64,000 bases of DNA, from assembly GCA_002914805.1 (NCBI GenBank), contig JXTB01000609.1:124001-188000 (forward strand). The letters run 5' to 3'. The notes below the pieces were generated by a model that was not told the origin of the DNA, searched no databases, and saw only the letters and a program-made list of their open reading frames with translations. Positions 1 through 11,390 of the stretch are shown here, piece after piece (the first letter of the stretch is position 1; every line of letters begins with the position of its first letter). Made by a program: the position numbers and the translations under genes. The stretch comes from Parasponia andersonii. Taxonomy: Eukaryota > Streptophyta > Magnoliopsida > Rosales > Cannabaceae.

Positions 1-895
1 AAGAAATGATTTACTACAAAATCTGTTGTCATGTCTTATTTGGATAGTCAGAAAACTATTACAACAACTTTCATGAATTGTTCCTAAAAAGTGTCCAAGT
101 GTATTTGAAGAAATTCTCCATGATTTTGGATCTTCTTAATCATTTGAAATCACTCTTATTTACCTGCAAAAACTTTCCTTAAAGGCAATGATTGATTTTA
201 CAATTAATTAGAATCAATCAAAATTAAATAGGAAAATTTTCCATAAACAATAAAATCTATTGCAATAGATTTCATTAGAAAATCCAAATAGCTCATCAAA
301 TTAGTTACATTAATTTAATGAGAACATAATCTACACCATAATAGATAAAATATAATCTTGATTTTGCTTATACACCTGTCAATAATCATTATCCAAGATT
401 TGAGGCAATAAAGAGTAAGAATCAAACTAAAAATAGAAACTTAATCAAAGCAAAAATGAGATAAAATATCTCAATAAATTATGTCTATCTTAGTCACGAA
501 AATCCATCGGTAATAATCCCTATTATCCTTCTAGAAACGTTTAATAAGAAAAATTAAGCCAAAGGATGCAAAAACAGAAAGTTTCTAAAATTAGATTTTC
601 GGCCAGCACAAATCCGTTATGAGTGATCCTGTAAATATGTTACAACAAGTATTGTACAACATCAGTAGACCTGTTGTAATAACTTATTAGTATTCTCACA
701 ATAATTTGAGTTTATTATTTTTGTCAATTTGTTTGCCAACACATATCAACACTGTGGACCTAACTGATATTTCATCCTGTGCATCATATAGTATCTAAAG
801 AAGTCCAAGTGAGCATTGCTCCACAAACTCGGAATCATAAAGGGAAAAGGGAAAGAAATATATGTGAAAATGAATAAGCAAAAGAAGATACAGAC

Positions 896-3800
896 CTAAA
901 AAATGGTTTGCATCATCAAATTGTAAAGTTTTTTCATCTTGAAGGCATTGATAAGTGAAGGAATTCTTGTAGAGATTTTGACAAGCAGGTACAGTCTGCA
1001 TATAAAGAAAAACAAATACGAAGAATGTTATCCAGTATTTGATAAACTATCTCAACATTTCATACGCATAAGAAAATCAGTACACAAAACAATGATATAA
1101 ATCCAAATGTCAATAACAAAGGAAACATACTGTGTACGTAATGGATGAGATCCAATGATGAATGCATTTCCTGGACACGATTAGATTAAAACCAAATACA
1201 CACACAGATGTGTGTGTGTATATATATATATTCAAAGGGGCATTCAAAGGGGAGAGCATCTTAACAGAATGCAGTGAGAAGAAAGGTCCTGTGTACTTGG
1301 ATATGCATGTATAAGGAAAGCATAAAGCTGCAAAGAAAAACAAGCCAATCACAGGGGGAATCATAAATGAATAGAAAAGAAATTCCCGCGAAGAAAAAAA
1401 AAATATCAACACAATTTGCACATTTTTAGACTAAGATCTTTCAACGTATTTTATTGTCCCTTAGAATATTTGTCTCCCAACTTAGAATATTTGTCTCCCA
1501 ACTTCAACTCCACAACTTTCATAAATGTTAATTGTAAGGCAAAGAAAGTGAACAGGTAGTGTATATGACAGATTGGAAAATAAATGCATGCTGACTTTGC
1601 ATCATATATCTACTAGCAACAAAGTCAACATCAGTTAAAGATTTTCTCTTTTAATGTTTCACATCCTTAATAATAAGCGCAACACCTTCACCCGTATTAT
1701 GTAGATTAGATTAGAAGCACGAATAACTTATCTGTAAGAAACCATTACAAATTGTAAATGAAAGAATGTATTTTTCATACATTAATTTATGTGTGACACA
1801 AAGCTCTCACCGAAATCTGGCATTTACATGACTGAAACTGGATAGTTAATATTTATTGGTTAGATTTTGTGAATCGAAACCGAAAAAGAGCGGAACATAT
1901 TAGGCCGAACTCAATGAATCTCGACGACCCTAGAAGCTACTAAAGCAGAATTTTAATGAACATTATCCTAAAGTAAAGCTTCTCTCAAAATATATCATAG
2001 TAATCAAGCTAGCAACCTTCATTGAACATCAACTGGTTCTTATACTAATCAAATATATGTTTGGACATTGCTGCAACTACTTGAGCTTGAATGATATTAA
2101 TGTAGGATTTGTATCATATGGCTCTAGGCAGGGTGATATCTTTAATCAATAAGTCACAAGTATTTCCTTTTGGTCTAAACTTTCGATTGATAATCTTCTT
2201 CTTGTGCTTAGATCCCCAGGACATGCTTAACCAACAAGCCTCGACAAGCCTGACCCTACTGCCTATTTATTTTCACGCATATCATACGCTACCCCAAAAC
2301 AGCCTCACCAGTTTTAGATGTTTACTATCTTATAACCACACGTGAGTTAACCACCCAACCTGACTCTTAAATCCTGTTAACAAATTACAGTGAGTGCTAT
2401 TGTTTACTTTTTTTGATAGTAAGTGCTATTGTTGACTCATTTATGTTCTTGTCGCCTTTCCCAGATCAGCCCATGTATTTATTTAATCTGTTGCCTATTT
2501 TGTGTCAAAATAGGCCAAGACACGGTGGTCGCAAGGGTGAACATGATACACAATCATATCAAATCACGATTCCTTGTTTTTTCCTTAATCACACAATACT
2601 AAAAGCACTTTACTTTTCAACACTATCCGCTATCACACTAATTAGTCCTCCACATTATTCCTAACTGAATAAAACCAATTTAAATGCAATATATCAACTC
2701 CATAGCACAACCTCGAATGCCTACTGCAGAATTCTAAAGCAATATCTAAGCAGACGCATTTCAGATCAAACCATGCACACAGCAAAATCTATTGTAATCT
2801 AACACAACAAGGTTTTACTTGTAAAATCTTAAATTTTGTAAGGGTAATTAAGTAATTTTAATTCAAGAATATTTTGGTAATTCTACATTTTTGAATTTTT
2901 TTTAAATTAAATTATTAGTATTGAATCTAAACAAGATTAAGTCTAGATGCATTTGGAGTAAAAGTGAAAAAGTATTTACAACCAGAGATAAAAATGTAAT
3001 TAAGGACTAAAGTAAAAGAATCTTTTTAAAATTATGGCCAAAGTGAAATTTCAGAAACTTTTTTTTCAATCGAACCAAATTACGCCACATGTCCCACTGC
3101 TACAATTTCTGAAAATTGCATATAAATCCCCTAACTCTTTCTTCTTCTTCACCAAGGTACTATTCACCCGAAGCTGCTCCGGCCACCGTACTGCCCCAAG
3201 CGCCGCCCCGCGCCCTTGCCCAGCCGCCGACGAAGCAGCGCCAGCCAACGCCGCAGTGAAACATTGTGCCTCGCTGGAGAAAAAGAACTCCGAAGGTCGT
3301 GCCACCGAAACGGTTTTTCACCCGTCGTTTCTTCCTCCGACGTTCGATCACCTCTCCACCACCACCGTTAGACTCGTCTCAACTCTAGCTTTCATTTTCG
3401 ACCACTCACAGCCTCCAACTCAGTTCTGGTGAGTCGTTGACTACTGTAGTAATATTTTAATATTTAAGTTTTGTGGTATTTTCATAATTATTTCAGAATT
3501 GAATTATTTATTCGGAGAAAATTTTACCACGTGAAAGAAGAGCTTGAAACATGAAATTTCATGATTTTGAAGTGTTAAAATGGTAACCGGAAGATCGCTA
3601 ATTATCGGGATGAAAATATAGTATTTTTCTAATTATTTTCAAAATGTGGTTTTTTTATAATTTTTGGATTTTTGAGCTCATTTAATGTTCGGGACCTCAA
3701 AACTAAGTTCTGACTTCGAATTTGGACTTAATGAGGTGTGAAATTTGTTATAAAATACCATTATTTTCCGAAGTGACACAAAATTTGAGAAAATAGCTCG

Positions 3801-5576
3801 TAATTGCACCGTTTTACATACCACAGGCTGGTTCTATATCGGGACCCGTTTTCGACGAATTTTATATCTAACCCAATATTTTTGGGTGTTTTGAATTCTG
3901 TGGTGACCTCTATTTCTCAATCCGAGACTCCGTTTGAAAATTCAACTTTTCAAGTGAACGTGACGAGATTCGAGAATGATTGTCTGAACAGTCAGGTGAT
4001 CAATTAAGGATATTTCATGTGTCGTTAGCTCAACATAACTACTATTTCGAGGTAGGGAATTCAATTTCCTTGTTTTCTATTATTTTCATCAAAATTGAAA
4101 TTTATTCTGAAAAATAAAATTTCGTGATTTTATTAAATTGAATTATTTGAATAGTTATTTAAATGAACTATGAATTTGTGAAATATTGTAGACTTCTCTA
4201 GATATTTTTACATATTTGGAATTTGGTAAAACCATAAAAACTGTACTTTTGGAGTTTTAAGTACAAAATGAATTTTTAATTAAAAATTAGAGCATGTCTA
4301 TAATGTTAATTACTGCATGGTTATTTGAGACTCCAAATATTGCATATTTTATATGATCGTGCATGAGAGTCGTCTTTGGCATCACGGTGTTGTAGTAGGC
4401 GGACTAGTACACCCGCCTTCAGTGAGAGCCTGTAAACCTGCGCAGGGTTTATTTTCTAACTATCTTTATTCGGTAGGTGTAGGCATTCGGTGCCCCTCTG
4501 GTTCGGTAGGAGTAGACACATGGGTGTCTCTCCAGTTTCCAGAGATAGATGTCAGGCAGGGAGCACTCAATACATATAGTATAAGTTGCTCTAGTCGTGA
4601 TGAGAGGATGAGAGCTCATATAATGTGTAGATTTATGTGATGTACATTATGCTTATTTTTATTAAGACTTTTATATGTTTTGACCTAGATATTTGGTTTT
4701 AGTTTTAGCATGGTTTTATGTAAATGGTTTAAATTCTTAATATTTATAGCAATGCTTCCTAGTACTACTAACCATGCAGATGTTTTGAGATTTATAAAAG
4801 ATTGTCCCAAAAAGAGAATTTGGGTAACCTACTAAACATTTATGCTCATCCTCCTTACTTTCTCCACAAGTGGTGTCCAATGTATCATTGACGATTAGCA
4901 AGCAGAATAAGAAGCTATATTTTATCTGTAGCTTGAGACTTGAAAATGCTAAGAGTGTGAATTCAAAACTTGTGTTTAAGTCTTGTTAAATAAATGGATA
5001 TTGCTAGCATTCAAATTAAGTGTATTACTTTGAATATGTCTATAAACTATATATGTCATACGAACTTGATGTTGAGATGTGAATGATGATATTCAGTGAA
5101 TTATTTGAGAATTTGGCTTTTCTTATAATTTTTCAGTCTGTAGTTAAAATTCTCTATACTTTTGTTATATAAAAAATATAATAAAAAATTTTCAATTCTA
5201 GTGAAATTTCCTTCTGTTACTCTGAGTTTGTGTCGTGATATTATTCTCTCATGACAACCTAAATAAACAAATACAACCCCCAAAACGAAGAAGATAAATC
5301 AAGACCTTTTCTTGATTGAAAAAAGACTCAAAATCTTACATTTAAAACACGAGAAATTCCCTGAGTCTTGAGATGCTCTGAACGAGAAGCGTTATCATAG
5401 CTACCCAGATAAAGGAATTCCGGGAAGATCTCCGACGGGAAGGCGCTCACTTGGATCGAGGTTTTCTCAGAAGACACCGGAATCCCATGGCCGCAGATCT
5501 CACAAACCTCCCCTTCTTCATTATTGTGATAGTGCCCACAAACCGCGCAAGGGTTCTCTCTCCCTCTTCCTCGTAG
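896..5576 (-). CDS. IBR5: IBR5-type dual-specificity phosphatase, 5' part only (exons 1-2)
   Basis: Arabidopsis IBR5 is a dual-specificity phosphatase that acts in auxin and ABA responses and dephosphorylates MPK12. Exon 1 runs from about 5576 down to 5340. It encodes the N-terminal zinc-ribbon-like segment with two Cys pairs (CAVCGHYH, then CEICGH) and the conserved block PEFLYLGSYDNASRSEHLKT, ending ISRVLN before GTAAG. Exon 2 is 995-896, preceded by TGCAG; it begins TVPACQNLYKNSFTY and ends FDDANHFL plus one base before GT. The junction gives the family sequence N-T-V-P in frame. The catalytic HCX5R exon is not on the minus strand of bases 1-890, so the gene continues off the left edge. 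The frame that carries exon 1 has no ATG: it is open only from an in-frame TGA at 5591-5589. Residues ENPC match the family just before the first Cys, but the expected ATG is ACG/CTA and two bases are missing in a GA run. Identity is firm; whether this copy is functional is not. Confidence 0.88.
1002..5338 (-). other. Large IBR5 intron 1 with LTR-like insert
   Basis: This 4.3-kb intron separates IBR5 exons 1 and 2. Bases about 2790-4800 differ from the rest. A CG-rich block (3160-3430) follows a CT-rich leader, then comes moderately GC sequence with stretches such as 4370-4620 that look like the U3/R/U5 mosaic of a plant gypsy-type LTR. I could not find paired termini or a target duplication. 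The block between 1000 and 2750 has a TG/TA microsatellite near 1200-1230 and nothing else I recognise. The reading frames present are short and look non-coding. Confidence 0.4.
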
Positions 5577-5599
5577 CCCTCTTCTTCTTCAATAAATAG

Positions 5600-6000
5600 G
5601 GATTTGGACTCAGACCCAGATACGAAAAAGGCTTCAAATCCACAAAACGAGCAAGACCCAGATCATGAAACACAAAACAAAGCCTTTATACAAATACAGT
5701 TTCGATAGAGTAACCCAAAAAAGAAAAAGGTGGGTTTTCGAAGATTGTGCTTGACAAAGTGACAAATAAAGGGGAGAGAGAGAGAGAGAGAGAGAGTGAG
5801 TGAAGAAGCACCGATGGGGCGTGACGACGAAGCTTCTTTGATCAGATTGAGTGAGTTGGAGTAATTGGATTTGGTTTTTGGGTTTCAAAACCTTTTCCTT
5901 ACACCAGTCCAGTAACGAAGCCACGAGATCAGACTCAGAGCCCCCTATTTATATTTTTATATATATCTATATATTATTCTCTACAGGACGTGGAGGCGTG
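5600..6000 (-). promoter_or_regulatory. IBR5 5' leader and core promoter region
   Basis: This is the region upstream of IBR5 exon 1, read on the minus strand. It contains a (GA)n/(CT)n tract at about 5771-5798, common in plant 5' leaders, and AT-rich TATA-like sequence at 5945-5975. A short upstream frame (start near 5924) ends at the TGA before 5634 and does not join exon 1. The transcription start is not determinable by eye. Confidence 0.4.
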
Positions 6001-6303
6001 GAGGAGCGAGACATATGATATGTATATAATAAATATATGTCTATGTTCGTATATATATATATCAAGTGGGGGGAGAGAGTGAAAGAAAATGAATGGAACA
6101 GGCTAGGTTTCGTTTTCTTTATCGTTATCAGTATCACATGGGGGTGGGGGGCGATAGCTAAAAACTCTCTTCGGGTCTGCAAACCCATTAGAATCTAATC
6201 ATGGTCTTGGTCTTCACAACCTACTCACCGGGTCCCATCTGATCTGATTTCCAACTGTAACACCAAATGTCATTAGTATTGGTGTAAGCCGGTCACTAGC
6301 TAG

Positions 6304-6376
6304 TTGCATGAGGTAGAGTGTGGCATGAGTTTGTTGTCGTGCTAATTGCATGAGGTAGAGTGTGGAATGAGTTGCT
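6304..6376. repeat. Two-copy 42-bp direct repeat
   Basis: TTGCATGAGGTAGAGTGTGG begins at 6304 and again at 6346, followed by near-identical ATGAGTT. It lies between the divergent IBR5 and first IMA genes, so it could sit in either promoter. No function is visible. Confidence 0.7.
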
Positions 6377-6629
6377 CCCACCATGCGTAGAATGTGTAAT
6401 GCAGCCAACTTCCATGAGTTGAGCTCACATGCGGGCCCTCATGTGCTACCTGGAACGACTAGTGGAGCTTAACCCAAATAGTGCAAACGTGTCTCTCTCC
6501 TCTCTCTTTCTCTCTCATCTAAAATCTGGCCCTTTGATATCATTGAGAGGCTATCATCTGTTCCAAACTTGAAAGATCGACGAAGAATATTTCAACTTTT
6601 TTGCTTGGTTACCCTTTAGTACTCCTGCG

Positions 6630-6640
6630 CCTATAAATAA
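6630..6640 (+). promoter_or_regulatory. TATA box of first IMA gene
   Basis: CTATAAATA lies at about 6631-6639. It is 128 bases before the ATG at 6767, leaving a leader of roughly 100 bases after a typical 30-base offset. E-box-like CATGTG and ACGTG motifs occur upstream at 6439-6491. Inferred from motif and spacing only. Confidence 0.65.
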
Positions 6641-6766
6641 GAGGTAGACTAGTCTAGCTTAATTCATGAGCTGAGAACAAACCATAGACAACTTCTTCTT
6701 AGTAATATCACATAGTTTTACTTTGGTACTAAAATATCTTTCTTGTCTTTTCTTTTCCCTATCACA

Positions 6767-6919
6767 ATGGTGATTGTTGTTAGCGAGAAGCCTAGAGTTT
6801 CAATGCTCCATCTTACTGAGAAGTACCAAGTTGCATCACTCTTCTCATCGTACGAGGAGAGTGATGGAGATGACGACGACGATGACGACGATGGCGTCAC
6901 TGTGGCACCTGCTGCATAA
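6767..6919 (+). CDS. IMA: IRON MAN (IMA/FEP) peptide, copy 1
   Basis: This encodes 50 residues starting MVIVVSEKPR and ending DGDDDDDDDDGVTVAPAA. IMA/FEP peptides are about 50 residues, with a variable N-terminus and a conserved C-terminal signature of Gly plus an Asp run followed by an APAA end. In Arabidopsis they are expressed under iron deficiency, bind the BTS/BTSL E3 ligases and so protect bHLH IVc factors that switch on iron uptake. The length, Asp-8 run and exact APAA C-terminus fit. The Asp or Tyr-rich spacer usually seen before APAA is GVTV here, lacking the Asp. There is no signal peptide or intron. A TATA box lies 128 bases upstream, and AATAAA at 7041 is a plausible polyadenylation element. 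The gene is too short for routine prediction. Confidence 0.88.
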   Translation: MVIVVSEKPRVSMLHLTEKYQVASLFSSYEESDGDDDDDDDDGVTVAPAA

Positions 6920-7540
6920 ACGTTGGCACAATGTACGGGTTTTTCACGTACTTCATCAGTACTATACATGTCCTGAGCTTGCCCAATCTAGCTGCTATGA
7001 AACTTTGATTTTCTGGGGTTTAGAAGAGTTTGTTAGGTATAATAAAATCATGTACATGGGTATTTCTCTTTCTTTCTCTCTCCTTCTATAGAGTGTGAGT
7101 GAAAGAAAGCGCTATAGCCCATACAATTTAACTATATATATTTTCACTATGCGCAAGTTGTAGTTTATATAACTCAAGTTTATATAGTGGTAATCAAGAT
7201 GCTTTTAAAGTTTAATCTATATCAAATAACCAATTAAGTTGAGGTTTGCAGCAATATTGTCTACGTAAGCTATATATATATCCTTATTTAGTAGTACCAC
7301 TTTGTTGTGTTCGTGGATTAGTTTTACTGTTTTATAATACGGGTATAGCTCGTGCACTTTATTATACTTTATTATGGCTATAGGACTTTTATTGTATTAC
7401 TCTTCAATGGAATGAATTATATATCGATATATGAAAAAACATGAGCTCATTTTCTTTTTTAATGTTCCTTAATTAACTACTTACAAGATCGATGAGAAAG
7501 AATTAGACTCTATTCCATTTTGACAAATTTATACTATCGC

Positions 7541-7571
<31 letters not shown>

Positions 7572-7612
7572 GGCACCAATTTAGTAGGTATTTTTTTTTT
7601 TTTACTTATACT
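7572..7612. mobile_element. MITE left-end remnant in TA microsatellite
   Basis: A (TA)n tract runs directly into GGCACCAATTTAGTAGGTA and a T run, matching the left terminal repeat of the full copies at 8452 and 13926. No matching right end follows, so this is a truncated copy. Confidence 0.55.
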
Positions 7613-8019
7613 CTGTTAAGTTAACGCTAATTACATTTTGTCACAAAGAATATATAAGGTCTCTTTTGATAGGGGCTACGGCGCGCAATAACATGCACAA
7701 TTATGATGAAAATGAGGTTCCCAGCTAAGACTTAAGTACACTTGTTATACTTTTGTACTCATAGCCCCCTTAATTAATCTTAAACGTCTAACGGTCTGAG
7801 TAATAAATTATCCCTGTTGTTTTGTTGTTTTTTTCCCCTTTTTTTTGGAGTACTTATTATTCTGATACATCATTATTCATTCATGCATGTAATAGTATTA
7901 CTATCTAGCCACGCGTGAAATACAGAGAGAATATTTTTTAGCAACAAAAATGCGAGATTCTAATATAATAGCTAGTAATTGATAATCACTAGTACAAAAC
8001 CTTGACCCTTTAACTTCCT

Positions 8020-8200
8020 AGCTAGTCCGATCACTTAATTAATCATGATATTTTAACGTAACATGTATCAAGTTTATAGTATATATACAACTCTCTCTCT
8101 CCCTCTCTCTAGCAAGTCCGATCTCTTAATTAATCATGATGATATTTTAACTTAATATGTATCAAGCTTATAGTATATATACAACTCTCTTTCTCTCTGT
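8020..8200. repeat. Tandem duplication, about 90-bp unit, two copies
   Basis: Two adjacent units share AGTCCGATC(A/T)CTTAATTAATC, ATATTTTAAC, ATGTATCAAG and TTATAGTATATATACAACTC, each ending in a CT-rich microsatellite. Differences are few, so the duplication is fairly recent. Confidence 0.8.
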
Positions 8201-8451
8201 CACACACACACACATACCTTTTTTTGCCTATAAGGAGACAATATCATTAACGGGATATTAATTATTTCTTGTTGAGTAATCGAGAAGTGCCATTAGAAAC
8301 TTTAATATGTGAAGATTATAGATACTTTCAGGAAAATTATTAAGTAAAATAAGAAGAAATGTGGTTACAATTCTTTTACCACATGGTTCATAAGTACCCT
8401 CTTCTAAACACGCAGATAATTACCACACATACATATATATAAATATATATG

Positions 8452-8682
8452 GGCACCAATCCAGTAGATTTTTTTTTTTACTTATGCATAGTTATCAATT
8501 TGGCCAATGAAAAATTAGTATGCAAATTTTTTTATTGTAAAAAATAAGAGAGAGAAAGAGCATTAATGATGCACGTCTTTTCATGTATTTCATTATAGTC
8601 ATTGGATCACCATTAAATCAATGGCTAAAAAAAAAATACCTACCCATAGGTAAAGAAAAAAATACCTATTGGATTGGCAACC
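8452..8682. mobile_element. MITE, full copy A (231 bp)
   Basis: The left end is GGCACCAATCCAGTAG followed by a T run. The right end is TACCTATTGGATTGGCAACC, which is the left end inverted with few changes. TA-rich microsatellite flanks both sides. The interior includes an AATAAGAGAGAGAAAGAG stretch and a GTCTTTTCATG block shared with copy B at 13926. It has no coding capacity. Because the flanks are TA repeats, the target duplication cannot be told apart. Confidence 0.85.
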
Positions 8683-10209
8683 TATATATATAGCTATATA
8701 TAATTAGTTTAGTTAAATTTTCATTTAAAAAAGAAAAATAGAAAATTGTAATTATAGGTAAAAAGAGTTAATTGGCTAAAAAAAATTGAACTATGGCCTT
8801 TTTGCAAATTTAACACTATCTTTTGCAATTTTATGCACTTCGTATTTTTTTCAATTAACCCAAAGAATAATTATAAGACATTTTCCAGTAGCATATTAAT
8901 ATTTAGACGTCTCTAATAAGTTAATGCGGAGTATTTGCATTTTTAAACTTGTTTATGGTACAAATTTGAAAAAATAAATAAAACAAAAGTCATATATTAA
9001 TTTACATGAATTATAAATAAGAATTTAAAAGTCACTATATTAATTCATAGGAATCGCAAATGTCAGGATATTAATTTACAGCAGCACATTAATTTGCATG
9101 AGTTCAAATATTAAGGTATTTTTTTTACAAAAAGTTAAAAATTAGTGTATTTTGTATATCATTTTTCGGCTGTCTTCGTATGATCTTGTTGATTATCTCT
9201 CTTTGTAGTCACTTCCACTCTACTTTAATTTCTGACATAAGATATTCTAACGGAAAAAAAAAAAATCTAATCCAAATGAAATGTCGGTTTAATTTAGTAC
9301 AAAAAAATCCAATTCAAAGTGATACATTTAAAATCGAATCCAATCTAATTCAGCTATAAGTATATCGGATTAAATTGGACGTTGATATGTTTTTGGAATG
9401 AGCTAATCTCGTATGAATTTGGATATCTATTTCCCATGCAAATGATAGTTAATTTAATCACAAGAATAGGGCAAGAAGATAGTACAAGTCTTAAGAGTAC
9501 TACTACTAGCTACAAGGGTTCCATAATCTGACAAATTATAGAACTTTCTTTATAGCATTATTGAAAGAGGGCCTTTCATTACCGAAGGGGTATTAGCTGC
9601 CCTATATAGTATAAATTCCAATAATATATAGATATAGCAGACGACATCTTCTGTATGGGCCTTCTTTAATGTAGATATACCCTTAATTATCGGGTTCTTG
9701 TTTTCGCAACCAGACGAACTATGCTGCCAGATCAGCTAGCTAACCTTTGTTTGTAACATGTTCATCTCGAGCTATATATATGCATGTTAAAATCACGTAC
9801 ATAGCTCCTTTGATGTAAGATATGTAGCCATCAATATCCACATAGTTTAAAATGTTTTCTAAGAAATAACTGGCTACATCATCGTTATACATACGTAGTA
9901 TTGCTTAAACTATAAATTATTATAATAGTATGTAAGTAATTTATGCTGGTCATATAATTAAACCTATATTTAGTATGCACAACTTGGTACTACGTAATTA
10001 GTCAATGATTTTTTTAACACCTTATAAATATTAAAATTTAAGGTTTTTTTTTATTTTTAATATTCTGGTATTATATAATGCCCATGGCCCTAGATGTAGT
10101 GGAAAAAGAAAACACTTATGAATTAAATAATCTTCCGATAGACTTGTTGACGATCGAACTTTTGTTCTCGAGACTTGACTCAAAAAAAAAAAAGACGATC
10201 GACTGTCTA

Positions 10210-10249
<40 letters not shown>

Positions 10250-10307
10250 TCTTTTTCTAGAAAGTTAAAGAAAAGGGTAAACAATTCTTAAGGGGTTAAT
10301 TACAAAG

Positions 10308-10313
10308 CACGTG
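10308..10313. promoter_or_regulatory. G-box CACGTG upstream of second IMA gene
   Basis: This perfect palindromic G-box lies about 850 bases before the ATG at 11161. bHLH IVc factors and PIFs bind such sites. Functional use is inferred. Confidence 0.35.
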
Positions 10314-10687
10314 CATAAGTACACTATCGAAATAATGATTATGTTACGCTAAGTAATGGGCGCTATATTTTCCCTTCAAACGTAGACAAACATATGATTT
10401 AAAAAATGTTTTGTTAATTTTTTTTTTGTTTTGACGGCTGTTTTTGTTTAATCTATATAAGTGTAACCATATTGCACATATACATACATTACTGCTAGAG
10501 AGATCGTGTTTTATTCACAGAAAATAGTTAATGAATCTTTTGGGTTAAAAGTAATTATCTCCTTGTGCTTTATTAAAGTAGCTTGTTCTCAAGGAAGACT
10601 TATAAGTATCCACTATGTATCCAAGTGTCAGATATATGAGCTGGAAGTGAACATGTAGCTAAAAGAGTGTGCGTGGCCTATTATTTC

Positions 10688-10693
10688 CACGTG
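10688..10693. promoter_or_regulatory. G-box CACGTG cluster upstream of second IMA gene
   Basis: A perfect G-box sits about 470 bases before the ATG. It is followed by ACGTG cores in TACGTGTAC (10735) and AACGTGTCAC (10748) and by CCACGTCACC (10789). Such clustering fits promoters bound by bHLH IVc iron regulators. It is motif evidence only. Confidence 0.45.
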
Positions 10694-11160
10694 TTGAGCG
10701 TAAAAATTCAGCCACAGGCCGTGAGGCATTGCCTACGTGTACAGCCAACGTGTCACATAGTAAATTAAACATGTGGATTTCAGCTAAGCCACGTCACCCC
10801 ATTTCACCAGATACAATAATTTTCTCCACATCATCGAATTCTGCTAAAAACAAAAAAAAACTTAAAAGACCGTCATGGTGTGTACATAATGATGATATCA
10901 ATCGGAGGCCAGGGGTTATCGAATAATATCTCGGATATGCCAATATGCCTATTCTCCTTTTGTCTATGGATTAATTAAGGATAGTATTAAAAATTTAATA
11001 CAAAAATTAGGACCTCAAGTATCGTCCATAATTAAATATTTTGGGTAGTTAATTAAGCTAACTCATCAAAGATTTGTTATATATTGTGCTCTTAGGTAGT
11101 TTTATATAGTAGCTAGGTTATCGTTAATTTTAAAAACTATATATTTCGATCACTTTACTA

Positions 11161-11313
11161 ATGGGGACAGTGACCAAAAGTTATAAACTTGGTTTTTCCG
11201 AGTTGTCAGTGGGAGAGGACATCTCCGAGATGGTTGTCATCCATGTTTATGGAGAGCACGACGGAGATGATGACGACGACGATGATGCACCTGATGTTGC
11301 GCCAGCGGCCTAA
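11161..11313 (+). CDS. IMA: IRON MAN (IMA/FEP) peptide, copy 2
   Basis: This encodes 50 residues starting MGTVTKSYKL and ending HDGDDDDDDDAPDVAPAA. It matches the IMA/FEP family signature better than copy 1: Gly, an Asp-7 run, a short spacer containing Asp, then APAA at the C-terminus. The role as in copy 1, an iron-deficiency signal that occupies BTS/BTSL ligases, is taken from the family and not shown here. The N-terminal 30 residues share almost nothing with copy 1, as usual in this family. It is a single exon. A TATA-like TTTATATAG at 11101 implies a short leader. G-box-type sites lie 370-850 bases upstream. A TA microsatellite follows the stop (11351-11382). Confidence 0.92.
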   Translation: MGTVTKSYKLGFSELSVGEDISEMVVIHVYGEHDGDDDDDDDAPDVAPAA

Positions 11314-11354
11314 TTTGATGTTTCTTATTTTGTAGCATCTCTTGTCGAAGTAAG

Positions 11355-11390
<36 letters not shown>

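Larger units (their letters stand above)
6920..11160. other. IMA intergenic region: AT-rich, with MITEs and a short duplication
   Basis: About 4.2 kb separates the two IMA stop/start codons. It contains TA microsatellites (7545-7570, 10215-10245), a MITE and a MITE end (7572, 8452-8682), a duplication (8020-8200), and repeat-related sequence at 8780-9160. Repeated ATCCAAT motifs at 9240-9400 suggest another decayed element. No conserved coding frame was seen. Confidence 0.6.

Noticed and set aside
1..890. Catalytic exon of IBR5 expected on the minus strand
   Set aside because: No HCX5R-type coding sequence was found. The chance EQC match near 805-815 is not followed by family sequence.
3034..3432. 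132-residue frame with Ala/Pro-rich centre
   Set aside because: It lies in the IBR5 intron within LTR-like sequence, with no recognised domain. It is more likely transposon leader sequence than a gene.
5634..5924. 96-residue minus-strand frame upstream of IBR5
   Set aside because: Covers the GA-repeat leader, ends before exon 1 and is not in the IBR5 frame; at most an upstream ORF.
6774..7091. 105-residue frame overlapping the first IMA gene
   Set aside because: Out-of-frame shadow. The 50-codon frame ending APAA explains the region better, and a minus-strand Ser-run frame is the antisense of the Asp run.
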